A stretch of DNA of 64,000 nt from CADEFQ01 sp050185195 (lineage in GTDB: Bacteria > Pseudomonadota > Gammaproteobacteria > Steroidobacterales > Steroidobacteraceae): positions 124,001 to 188,000 of the forward strand of contig JBFWZQ010000004.1 of assembly GCA_050185195.1 (NCBI GenBank), read 5' to 3'. Below, piece by piece: positions 18,170-26,310 of this stretch (position 1 is the stretch's first letter; every line of letters starts with the position of its first letter). The notes under the pieces are model-generated. The model worked only from the letters and a program-made list of their open reading frames with translations, searched no databases and was not told the DNA's origin. The position numbers were made by a program, and so were the translations under genes.

Positions 18170-19052
18170 CGGTTTCGATGAGTTCGATCCATTCCCCCGC
18201 GGGCCCCACGAGGACGCCCGCGCGGCGCCCGTCGTACGGCTTTTCCATCCGGGTACGCGGCTTCACCTTCCACGGCAGCTTCACGCCCTCGAAGCTATTC
18301 ACCGCGAAGCTCACCATGGCGATGCCCGGCGGCAGGTGGCCGCGGCGCGTGGGGCGTTCGATGGCAGCCTCAGGGTACTGGTCGAGCTCGATCAGGAAGC
18401 TCGACGCAAAGCGCACGATGCCGATGCGCGTCTGCGCGTCGCGCGGCAGGCCGTAGGCGTCCTGCAGCACCTGGATCTTCGTCGGTGCGGGATCGGTCGT
18501 GGGCATCTTCAGCACGTCACGGTAGAAGGCCCGCGAGGCATCGACGTCCGGGCCGCCACTGACCACGATGAACGTGCGATCGACGAACGACTTCGCGCTG
18601 CCGAGATTGAAGATGGAGCCCGTCGGCGGAATGCGGGTGAAGTAGGCCACTTCGCCCGCGGGCCCGGTGACCTGCATCGCGATGATGTTGGGGTTGAAGT
18701 CGAGCGGGCGCGGCGCGCCGATGATCCTGAAGGGTTCCCGCAGGAGCGGGGCGAGTGCCACCGGGTCTTCGACCAGGATCTCGTTGGCATTCCAGCCGAA
18801 GGTCTTGAGCGGTGCGTAGCCGGGCGCCGGTGCGTCGGCGTCGACGATACGCAGGTAGACCGGCTCACCGCTCGATGGCTGCATGAGGACGTAGTCGCGC
18901 CCCTTCGTGGCCTTCGCGCCCCAGCCGCTCGCGAGCGAGCGCGAAACGGTGGCGTGCTCGACGACGCGATAACCGAGCTGTGTTTCATATGCGCGCGCGG
19001 TCGCGCCGAGGTCGGGGGCCGCCAGGGTGACGGCGATGATCGCATCGAGCAT
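18123..19052 (-). CDS. Two-domain VOC-superfamily protein (glyoxalase/dioxygenase fold)
   Basis: 309 residues with two beta-alpha-beta-beta-beta modules, about 1-135 and 140-290. The second begins with FIVVSGGPDVDASRAFYRD, typical of vicinal oxygen chelate proteins such as glyoxalases and extradiol dioxygenases. A GGAGGA-like ribosome binding site lies before the ATG. Substrate and metal are not evident. It is a standalone leftward gene. Confidence 0.8.
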   Translation of the reverse strand: MLDAIIAVTLAAPDLGATARAYETQLGYRVVEHATVSRSLASGWGAKATKGRDYVLMQPSSGEPVYLRIVDADAPAPGYAPLKTFGWNANEILVEDPVALAPLLREPFRIIGAPRPLDFNPNIIAMQVTGPAGEVAYFTRIPPTGSIFNLGSAKSFVDRTFIVVSGGPDVDASRAFYRDVLKMPTTDPAPTKIQVLQDAYGLPRDAQTRIGIVRFASSFLIELDQYPEAAIERPTRRGHLPPGIAMVSFAVNSFEGVKLPWKVKPRTRMEKPYDGRRAGVLVGPAGEWIELIETVSAPPASAAPPAPRQ

Positions 19053-19116
19053 TGAGGAATCCTCCGGCCGCTACGCGGTCGCGCGTCGTGGCAACGCAGC
19101 GTAGGGGTTCGTACAG

Positions 19117-19147
19117 TTGTGAAGGGCACGCACGCGCGGTATATAAA
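19117..19147 (+). promoter_or_regulatory. Sigma-70-like promoter for the small gene and bicupin gene
   Basis: A -35-like TTGTGA (19117-19122) is followed after 17 nt by TATATA/TATAAA (19140-19147). It is the best-spaced promoter seen in the window and lies about 31 nt before the GTG at 19178. Confidence 0.55.
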
Positions 19148-19177
19148 CGCGTCTCCCCATATTGCAGGTCGAGCACC

Positions 19178-19432
19178 GTGAAATCCATTCCGCACCAGCG
19201 CAGCCGCGAAGTCGAGGCCTGGCTCAAGCGCGAGATCGCCGAGCAGAAGACGCGCTACCGCAAGATCGTCGCAGAGCAGGATGCGCTCGAGCCGAAGCGC
19301 AACAAGTGGGTCGCAGAGTTCCTGCAGCGCATCCAGACGCGCGGCACCCACGTGCACTTCAACATCATGCGCAAGGTTCGCCCCGAGGAAGTCCCGGTGC
19401 AGCCGAAGCGCAAGTTCCGCGTCGTATTCTGA
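19178..19432 (+). CDS. Small charged conserved protein of unknown function
   Basis: 84 residues starting at GTG, preceded by GGTCGAG. The protein is strongly basic and helical (REVEAWLKREIAEQKTRYRK), with no signal peptide, membrane segment or cysteines. The bicupin gene begins 22 nt after its stop and shares its promoter, so the pair may work together. I do not recognise the family. Confidence 0.6.
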   Translation: MKSIPHQRSREVEAWLKREIAEQKTRYRKIVAEQDALEPKRNKWVAEFLQRIQTRGTHVHFNIMRKVRPEEVPVQPKRKFRVVF

Positions 19433-19454
19433 AATCCCGAGCGCTGGAGTAGCC

Positions 19455-20408
19455 ATGGCCCGTCCCCATATCGAACCGTTCGTCGACCGCGACGTACCCT
19501 TCCGCAAGTTCACGATGCCCGGATTCCCGAAGGGCATGCAGTACAAGATGCTCTCGCTCGACCCGGACAACGGTTCGTGCACGATGACCGTGATGTTCGA
19601 GCCCGGCTACAAGCAGCCGCCCGGCATGAGCTACAGCGAATACGAGCTGTTCGTCATGACCGGCTCGATCACCGTCGGCGACAAGGTGCATGGCCCCGGC
19701 AGCTATTTCATGGTGCCGGCGGGCATCTCGATCGGCGCGCTGTCGTCGTCGCGCGGCGCGACGGGCCTGCTGTTCTACAACTACGGCGAACCCTCGTTCG
19801 TCGAGTCGGACAGCGACCACCCGCGGGCCGAGCGCAACAAGTTCGCCATGGTCAATGCCTACGACGACATGCAGTGGACGTCGACCAATTTCTTCCCGGC
19901 GACGGCGCCGGGCTGCCTCGTCAAGGTGCTGCACTTCGACGAACGCACCCAGGCCTTCACGTTCCTCTACTGCATGACGCCGAATTTCTGGCAGGACAAC
20001 ATCTCCTACCACGACTGCGCGGAAGAGGCCTATCACATCTGGGGTACCTCCTGGATGATGCAGTTCGGCGACCTGCCGACCGGCGGTTATTTCTATCGCC
20101 CGCCGTACATCAACCACGGCGCCTTTGGCTGCAAGCTCGGCACGCTCGCCATCGGCCGCACCGACTCGCGCCTCTACAACCACTTCCACTTCAATCCGTG
20201 GACGAACATCGAAGAGAACCGCGAGCGCGCGGCCAATCGCGTCCAGCACTGGATGCCGGATCTCTACAAGTGGATCAACACGCACGGCCACAACCATCCG
20301 GTCGACTTCGAATTCGACCACGGCCACGCGCACGGCGACATGGCGCATCACCACGGTGATGGCATGGTGGAGCACAGCCACAAGAAGAAGCGCCGCCGCA
20401 GGAAGTAG
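19455..20408 (+). CDS. Bicupin protein with histidine-rich C-terminal tail
   Basis: 317 residues. The first cupin-like barrel (about 30-115) carries ELFVMTGSITVGD and GPGSYFMVPAG. A second barrel follows (about 130-250), with HDCAEEAYHIWG and YRPPYINHGAF. The last 35 residues are unusual, alternating His/Asp/Gly (HGHAHGDMAHHHGDG) and ending in a basic HSHKKKRRRRK stretch, which suggests metal binding. Enzymatic or sensory function is unknown; ring-cleaving dioxygenase is possible. GGAG precedes the ATG. A terminator follows. Confidence 0.72.
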   Translation: MARPHIEPFVDRDVPFRKFTMPGFPKGMQYKMLSLDPDNGSCTMTVMFEPGYKQPPGMSYSEYELFVMTGSITVGDKVHGPGSYFMVPAGISIGALSSSRGATGLLFYNYGEPSFVESDSDHPRAERNKFAMVNAYDDMQWTSTNFFPATAPGCLVKVLHFDERTQAFTFLYCMTPNFWQDNISYHDCAEEAYHIWGTSWMMQFGDLPTGGYFYRPPYINHGAFGCKLGTLAIGRTDSRLYNHFHFNPWTNIEENRERAANRVQHWMPDLYKWINTHGHNHPVDFEFDHGHAHGDMAHHHGDGMVEHSHKKKRRRRK

Positions 20409-20440
20409 CCGCTACGCGGGGCGCGTGCGCCCGGGCGAGG

Positions 20441-20483
20441 AAAAAAAGGCCGGAGGCGTCCAACGACACCTCCGGCTTTTTCT
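20441..20483. terminator. Bidirectional rho-independent terminator
   Basis: Stem GCCGGAGG (20449-20456) pairs with CCTCCGGC (20469-20476), flanked by seven A on the left and five T on the right. It can therefore end the bicupin transcript and the convergent DUF3598-like transcript. Confidence 0.88.
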
Positions 20484-20530
20484 TGCCCGCGGCCCGCGGC
20501 CCGCGGCCCACTGCCCGGTTGCGGGCGGGT

Positions 20531-21007
20531 TCAGTAGCCCTGGGTCGTATCCGCGACCTTGTGTTCGTCGATGAGCGTACGCATGCGCACGCGACCGCCG
20601 GTGATCCACTGCCAGACGCGCGAGCGCTGCTTCGCGGCGTCGTCGATCTGGATCATTTCGTAGAGATAGGTGTCGGGTTCGCCGATGCGCTTCCAGTAGA
20701 GCATCAGCGTGCGCGAGTACTCGTCGAGGGGCACTTCGGCGCACCAGCCCTGGATCAGCTCGTTGTCGAACCACAGCCGGTCGCCGCGAAAGGTCGCGGG
20801 AAAGTCGCGCACTTCGGTGCGCCCGTCGGCCCAGCGATAGTGGTTCGTCTGGTGATAGGTCCATGGGCCCGAGGGCGGAATGCGGCACACGAGTCGCGAC
20901 GCGTGTTCGTCGAGCAGCTTGCCGGCGTCGTCGTAGTAGCGATAGACGCCCTCCCAGACGCCTTCCTGGCGGGCAAGTATCGGCATCAGCGTCCGGATAT
21001 CGTTCAT
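20531..21007 (-). CDS. DUF3598/lipocalin-like protein
   Basis: 158 residues, all-beta in character. The N-terminal LARQEGVWEGVYRYYD and the central WTYHQTNHYRWADG with GDRLWFDNELIQGW resemble DUF3598-type lipocalin-fold proteins that bind small hydrophobic ligands. There is no signal peptide. It is monocistronic and ends against the bidirectional terminator. Confidence 0.65.
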   Translation of the reverse strand: MNDIRTLMPILARQEGVWEGVYRYYDDAGKLLDEHASRLVCRIPPSGPWTYHQTNHYRWADGRTEVRDFPATFRGDRLWFDNELIQGWCAEVPLDEYSRTLMLYWKRIGEPDTYLYEMIQIDDAAKQRSRVWQWITGGRVRMRTLIDEHKVADTTQGY

Positions 21008-21129
21008 TGCAGGAGCCTAGCGGACGGGAAGGTGGCCGCAGTCGTGGTGACTACGTAAGCGCGGGGAATGTACCTACCATCGGTGGCCCGTTATAGTCGC
21101 CGGCCTTTCCCGCTCCGGATGGTGGATGC

Positions 21130-22353
21130 ATGGGCCCACTGCATGGTATTCGCGTGCTCGACCTGTCCCGTGTGCTCGCGGGCCCGTGGGCGACGCAGGC
21201 GCTCGCCGACCTCGGCGCCGAGGTCATCAAGATCGAGCGGCCCGACGGCGGCGACGACACACGCCAGTGGGGCCCACCCTACGCGCAGGACGCGAGCGGC
21301 CGCGACACGAGCGAATCCGCCTACTACCTGTCCACCAACCGGGGCAAGCGCTCCGTCGCCGTCGACCTGGCGCAACCGGAAGGCGCGCGCCTCGTGCGCG
21401 AACTCGCGCGGCGCGCCGACGTCCTCGTCGAGAACTTCAAGGTCGGCGGCCTCGCGAAATACGGGCTTGCCTACGCTGACCTCAAGCAGGACAACCCGGC
21501 GCTGGTCTACTGCTCGATATCCGCATTCGGGCAGGACGGGCCGGATGCCGACAAGCCGGGCTACGACGCGATGATCCAGGGCATGGGTGGCCTGATGAGC
21601 ATCACCGGCCTGCCTGACGGGGAGCCGGGTGGCGGGCCGCAGAAAGTCGGCGTGGCGGTCGTCGACCTGATGACCGGCATGTACGCGACGACGGCGATCA
21701 CGGCGGCGCTGTACGAACGGCGCGCGTCGGGGCAGGGACAGCACATCGACCTCGCCCTGCTCGACACGCAGCTCGGCTGGCTCGCGAACCAGAACATGAA
21801 TTTCCTCGTGAGTGGGCGCTCGCCGCGTCGCCAGGGCACCGCGCACCCGAACATCGTGCCCTACCAGGCATTCGCGACGGCCGACGGCTTCCTGATGCTC
21901 GCGGTCGGCAACGATCGCCAGTTCGCGAGCTGGTGCGGGGTGGCCGGGCGCCCGGAACTCGCCGCGGATGCGCGCTTTGCGACGAATGCCGCGCGCGTCG
22001 CGCACCGCGGCGTGCTGGTGCCGATCGTTGCCGAGTCGCTGCGCGCGCGCGGCACCCGCGACTGGCTGGCGGCGCTCAATGCCGCGAATGTTCCCTGCGG
22101 CCCGATCAACGATATCGGCCAGGTGTTCGCCGAGCCGCAGGTGATCCATCGCGGCCTGCGCATCGACCTGCCGCACCCGACGGCGGGTCGAGTGCCCGGC
22201 GTGAAGAACCCGATCAACTACTCGCGCACCGCCATCGAATACCGCGAAGCGCCGCCGCTCCTCGGCCAGCACACGGGCGAGGTGCTGGAAGCGGAACTGG
22301 GTCTCGATTCAGCGCAAATCGCCCGCCTGCGCGAGGCCGGCGTCATCCGCTGA
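21130..22353 (+). CDS. Class III (CaiB/BaiF) CoA transferase
   Basis: 407 residues, the normal length. The N-terminal GIRVLDLSRVLAGPWATQ and the catalytic aspartate in VVDLMTGMYA (about 178) are family hallmarks. RRASGQGQHIDLALLD (about 197-212) matches the dimer-interlock region. It moves CoA between carboxylic acids by a glutamyl/aspartyl-CoA intermediate; the succinyl-CoA:dicarboxylate subgroup is likely. ATGs at 21126 and 21130 differ in frame; only 21130 is open. The next gene starts 18 nt after the stop. Confidence 0.92.
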   Translation: MGPLHGIRVLDLSRVLAGPWATQALADLGAEVIKIERPDGGDDTRQWGPPYAQDASGRDTSESAYYLSTNRGKRSVAVDLAQPEGARLVRELARRADVLVENFKVGGLAKYGLAYADLKQDNPALVYCSISAFGQDGPDADKPGYDAMIQGMGGLMSITGLPDGEPGGGPQKVGVAVVDLMTGMYATTAITAALYERRASGQGQHIDLALLDTQLGWLANQNMNFLVSGRSPRRQGTAHPNIVPYQAFATADGFLMLAVGNDRQFASWCGVAGRPELAADARFATNAARVAHRGVLVPIVAESLRARGTRDWLAALNAANVPCGPINDIGQVFAEPQVIHRGLRIDLPHPTAGRVPGVKNPINYSRTAIEYREAPPLLGQHTGEVLEAELGLDSAQIARLREAGVIR

Positions 22354-22358
22354 TTTGT

Positions 22359-22364
22359 TATGCT
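22359..22364 (+). promoter_or_regulatory. Putative -10 element before the aminotransferase start
   Basis: TATGCT ends 7 nt before ATG 22372. If used, the mRNA is leaderless and the upstream ATG at 22360 is not translated. No -35 was recognised. Confidence 0.3.
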
Positions 22365-22371
22365 CGGGAAC

Positions 22372-23643
22372 ATGAGCGAGCACTTGCGACCGAGCGACAG
22401 CCTCAGGAACGTCCGCTACGAAATCCGCGGCAAGCTGGCCCGTCGTGCCCACGAAATGGAGCGCATGGGGCACGAGATCATCTCGCTCAACATCGGCAAC
22501 CCGGGCCTGTTCGGCTTTCGCACGCCGGAGACGATGCGGCTCGCGATGATCGAGAACCTGCGCGAGAGCGAGGCGTACTGCCACCAGAAGGGCATCTTCC
22601 CGGCCCGCGAGGCCGTGGTGATGCAGCAGCAGGCGCGCGGCGTGCAGGGCGTCAGCGCCGACGAGGTGTTCATCGGCAACGGGGTATCCGAGCTGATCGA
22701 CCTCGTGCTGCGCGCGCTGCTCAACGAAGGCGACGAGGTGCTCGTGCCGAGCCCCGACTATCCGCTGTGGTCGGCGGCCGTCACGTTGAACGGGGGCAGG
22801 GCCGTGCACTACCCCTGCCTGCCGGAGAACGGCTTCGTGCCCGATCCCGAGGCCGTCGAGGCGCTGGTCACGCGGCGCACGCGCGCGATCGTGATCATCA
22901 ATCCGAACAATCCAACCGGTGCCGTGTACCCGCGCGCCGTGCTTGAACGGCTCGCGCGCATGGCCGAACGGCACGGACTCGTCGTCTACGCCGACGAGAT
23001 CTACGACCAGATCCTCTACGACGAGGCCACGTTCGTTCCCATGGCGACCCTCGTTCACGACACGCTCTGCGCGACGATGTCGGGGTTGTCGAAGGTGTAT
23101 CGCGCCTGCGGCTATCGCGTCGGCTGGGCGGTCTTCTCGGGCCGCGTACGCGCCGCTGCTGATTACCTCGCCGGGCTCGAGCTGCTGTCGTCGCTGCGCC
23201 TGTGCAGCAACGTACCGGCGCAATGGGCCGTGCAGACGGCTCTGGGCGGCTACCAGAGCATCCACGAGCTCACCGCACCCGGCGGGCGCCTGCACGAATC
23301 GCGCGCGGCCATCATCGACGCCGTGCAAGCGAGCCCTTACCTGCAGTTGCAGGCGCCGAGCGGCGCGCTGTACGCGTTCGTCGGCATCGACCCGGACGCG
23401 CTCGCGATCGACGACCAGGCGTTCGCGCTCGATCTCCTCGAGCAGAAGCATGTGCTCGTGGCGCCGGGCGTGAGTTTCAACGTGCCGTATCGCAATCACT
23501 TCCGGGTGACGAACCTGCCGGACGCCGCAACCCTGCGCATCGTTTTCCAGCGCATGGATGAACTCCTCGCCGCCTACGCGGGCGGCGCGCGCGACATGGC
23601 CGCGCCGCCGCGGGTCGTGGATGCGGCCAGTAGATTTAAGTGA
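22372..23643 (+). CDS. alaA: AlaA-type class I/II aminotransferase
   Basis: 423 residues from ATG 22372. The PLP lysine lies in SGLSKVYRACGYRVGW (about 243), with the NPNNPTGA (about 178) and YADEIYDQ (about 207) motifs. High similarity in the N-terminal YEIRGKLARRAHEMERMGHE to glutamate-pyruvate aminotransferase AlaA suggests alanine synthesis from pyruvate and glutamate. A second in-frame ATG at 22360 is less likely because TATGCT (22359-22364) overlaps it and ends 7 nt before 22372. Confidence 0.9.
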   Translation: MSEHLRPSDSLRNVRYEIRGKLARRAHEMERMGHEIISLNIGNPGLFGFRTPETMRLAMIENLRESEAYCHQKGIFPAREAVVMQQQARGVQGVSADEVFIGNGVSELIDLVLRALLNEGDEVLVPSPDYPLWSAAVTLNGGRAVHYPCLPENGFVPDPEAVEALVTRRTRAIVIINPNNPTGAVYPRAVLERLARMAERHGLVVYADEIYDQILYDEATFVPMATLVHDTLCATMSGLSKVYRACGYRVGWAVFSGRVRAAADYLAGLELLSSLRLCSNVPAQWAVQTALGGYQSIHELTAPGGRLHESRAAIIDAVQASPYLQLQAPSGALYAFVGIDPDALAIDDQAFALDLLEQKHVLVAPGVSFNVPYRNHFRVTNLPDAATLRIVFQRMDELLAAYAGGARDMAAPPRVVDAASRFK

Positions 23644-23673
23644 TTCGTTAACTATCACTAGTAAATATTTGAT

Positions 23674-26310
23674 TTGATTGCACTAAGTAACGATATTTCC
23701 GGTGCAATCGGACGAGGTGAAACCCTCGTCGTGCCGACGCGCCAACGTGCCCACGCCATCCGGATCGCGTACGCGCATCACGTCCTCGCGCGGGGACGCA
23801 GGGCCTGGGAGAGTCCCGCGGTCCTGCCTCTCGATGCATGGATCGAGCGCGCACTGGAGCAGGCCGCGGCGGTGCAGGACACGCCCCGAGTGCTCGCGCC
23901 GGCCGAGGAATGGTGGTTGTGGCGCGATGCGGTGGCAAACGCCAGGCCCGGATCGATCGTCGGAGTCGCGTCGCTCATCGACGCACTGCGACGCGCCGAC
24001 CGCCTCGCCGCGGACCACGACATCGACGTCGGCCGCTGGGTAACGCTCGGCGGACCGGAAACCCGGCTGCTCCTCGATGCGCAGCGCGCCATGGCGCAGG
24101 CGTGTCGCGAACTCGAAGCGGGTACGGCCGTGCACCTCGCACGCCACGCAACGATGCCCGGTGGCCGTGCGCCGGTGCATTTCACGGGATTCGACGCGCC
24201 CGACGCGCGGCGTGCGCGCAGGCTGTTCGACGCGCGACGTGCCGCAGCCTTGCCGGGCGAGTGGTTGTCGCCCGGAGTGTCGCTGGGGCTGCCCCTGGTC
24301 GACGCGGCGGACGATGCGATCGACGAAGTCGAGGGCATCGCGGCCTGGTGCCTCGCCACGATCCGGGAGCTGCCCGACTCACGCTTGCTCGTCGTCGCCG
24401 CGGGCGGCGCAGAGGGACGCGAGGCCATCGCGGCGCGCCTGCGCGCGGCGCTTGCGCCGCGGGCGCGGCTGGCCGGTACCGTCGATGCGGACCTCGTCGC
24501 CATCGAAGGCGGGTCACCACTCGAACGACAGGCGCTCGTGCACCACGCACTCTCGAGCCTGACGTGGCTCATCGAAGGGCTCGAATTCGAGGCGTTCTCC
24601 ACGTGGCTGTCGAGCCCGTACGGACCGTTGTCGCGCACGGACGGCGCGCGCCTCGATCTCTGGTGGCGACGACACGCCCCGCTCGAGGCGGATGCGCGCG
24701 CGAGCCTCGAGCGGTTGGCCCTGGCCGTGGCGGGTGGTATCGCGGCGGCGGCCGAGCTGGCTGCGAAAGTGCGCGCGGCCTTGTCCGCGCTGGACGCGGC
24801 CCCCGCCGGCGCGCATTTCTGGTCCGAGCGGTTCAGGGCGGCACTCGATGCGTTGCGACCAGATGGCGGCACGGGCCTGACCAGCGCGGAGCAGCAGGCC
24901 TGGCTGCGGCTCGTGGATCTGTTCGACGAATTCGGCCAGCTCTCGCGCGTCGCGGGCCGTTTCGACGCCCGGCAGGCGCTGCACGTGCTGCGCGAACTCG
25001 CCGCGCGCACCACCTGGCAGGCCACCACGGGTGACGCGCGGGTGACGATCAGTGCGACACACGACGATCCGATCGTCCGCTACGACGGCATCTGGGTGGC
25101 TGGCCTGACCGCGGATGCGTGGCCAGCGGCGCCGTCCGCCGACCCCTTCATTCCCTTGCCCGCGCTGCGTGAAGCGGGCGTCGTGGCTGCCGACCCGGCT
25201 CGCCAGCTCGCCGCTGCACAGGCCAGCCTCGCCGCCTGGTGCGCCGCCACACCGACACTGGTGCTGAGTGCTCCCACCGCGTCCGGCGACATGCAGGTCG
25301 CGCCAAGCCCGCTGCTCGCGTGCCTGCCGCGTCGGTCGCCAGCGCCGCGCGAACCGTGGCTGCCGCTGCGCCTGCGGCGCGCGCAGGCACTCGTGGAACT
25401 CGAGGACAGCACGGGCCGCGCATGGCCGTCGCACCTGCCGCTGCCGGGCGGCACGCGCAGCATCGAGCTGCAGGCTGCCTGCCCGTTTCGCGCCTACGCC
25501 GAACTGCAGCTCGGCGCGACATCGCCCGAAAGCCCGGCGCCGGGCGTGGCCGCCCAGGAGCGCGGGCGATGGCTGCACGGTGCGCTCGAGGTTTTCTGGC
25601 AGGAGGTGCGCGATTCGGGGCGACTCGGGCGCCTCACGCCCGCGCAACTCGACGAGCAGGCCGCCAGGGCCGTCGCCTCGGCACGGGACGGCGCGCTCGA
25701 TCCGCCACGCGCACCGGCCATCGCCTCCCGCGACCGCGAAGCGCGCCGGCTTGCGGGGCTCGTTGCGGCGCTTGCACGGCTCGAACAGGCGCGGCCGCCC
25801 TTCGGGATCGAGGCACTCGAACGGGAGCACCGGATCGAACTCGGCGCGGCCCGCCTCACGGTGCGCATCGATCGAACCGACCTGCTCGAGGAGGGCGGCC
25901 GCGCGGTGATCGACTACAAGAGCGGCAAGCCGGTGCCGCTCGACTGGTTCGGCGCGCGGCCTACCGCGGCGCAGCTGCTGGTCTACGCCTCGGCATTCGA
26001 CGGAAACGTGCGCGCGCTCGCCTACGCACGGGTGGCGCCGCCCGCGCCGCGATTCCAGGGCGTCGCCGCGCAGGATGGGCTGCTGCCGCGCGTCGAGGGC
26101 CTCGCGGCTGCCGCCGACGATGCCGCGAAGGACGCGTGGTCGCGGCAACTGGCGCGGTGGCACACGCAGGCCGTGTCCCTTGCAGGGGAGTTCCTGGACG
26201 CGCACGCGGCGGTCACGCCGGTGGAGGGCGCCTGCCGGTCTTGTCACCTGGCCGCGTTGTGCCGGATCGGCGACGCCGCGCGCGCGATCGGGGAGGGTGG
26301 CGATGACTGA
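23674..26310 (+). CDS. AddB-like PD-(D/E)XK nuclease of a recombination complex
   Basis: 878 residues starting at TTG within an AT-rich leader. A degenerate helicase-like N-terminus precedes a C-terminal nuclease with IDYKSGK (about 747-753), the D-x-K core. Cysteines in QAACPFR (about 603) and CRSCHLAALC (about 852-861) match the four-Cys Fe-S staple of AddB. With the AddA-like helicase encoded next door (8-nt overlap), it should process double-strand ends for RecA loading. No upstream ATG/GTG exists in frame; GTG codons nearby are out of frame, so the TTG start is the best available. Confidence 0.85.
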   Translation: MIALSNDISGAIGRGETLVVPTRQRAHAIRIAYAHHVLARGRRAWESPAVLPLDAWIERALEQAAAVQDTPRVLAPAEEWWLWRDAVANARPGSIVGVASLIDALRRADRLAADHDIDVGRWVTLGGPETRLLLDAQRAMAQACRELEAGTAVHLARHATMPGGRAPVHFTGFDAPDARRARRLFDARRAAALPGEWLSPGVSLGLPLVDAADDAIDEVEGIAAWCLATIRELPDSRLLVVAAGGAEGREAIAARLRAALAPRARLAGTVDADLVAIEGGSPLERQALVHHALSSLTWLIEGLEFEAFSTWLSSPYGPLSRTDGARLDLWWRRHAPLEADARASLERLALAVAGGIAAAAELAAKVRAALSALDAAPAGAHFWSERFRAALDALRPDGGTGLTSAEQQAWLRLVDLFDEFGQLSRVAGRFDARQALHVLRELAARTTWQATTGDARVTISATHDDPIVRYDGIWVAGLTADAWPAAPSADPFIPLPALREAGVVAADPARQLAAAQASLAAWCAATPTLVLSAPTASGDMQVAPSPLLACLPRRSPAPREPWLPLRLRRAQALVELEDSTGRAWPSHLPLPGGTRSIELQAACPFRAYAELQLGATSPESPAPGVAAQERGRWLHGALEVFWQEVRDSGRLGRLTPAQLDEQAARAVASARDGALDPPRAPAIASRDREARRLAGLVAALARLEQARPPFGIEALEREHRIELGAARLTVRIDRTDLLEEGGRAVIDYKSGKPVPLDWFGARPTAAQLLVYASAFDGNVRALAYARVAPPAPRFQGVAAQDGLLPRVEGLAAAADDAAKDAWSRQLARWHTQAVSLAGEFLDAHAAVTPVEGACRSCHLAALCRIGDAARAIGEGGDD

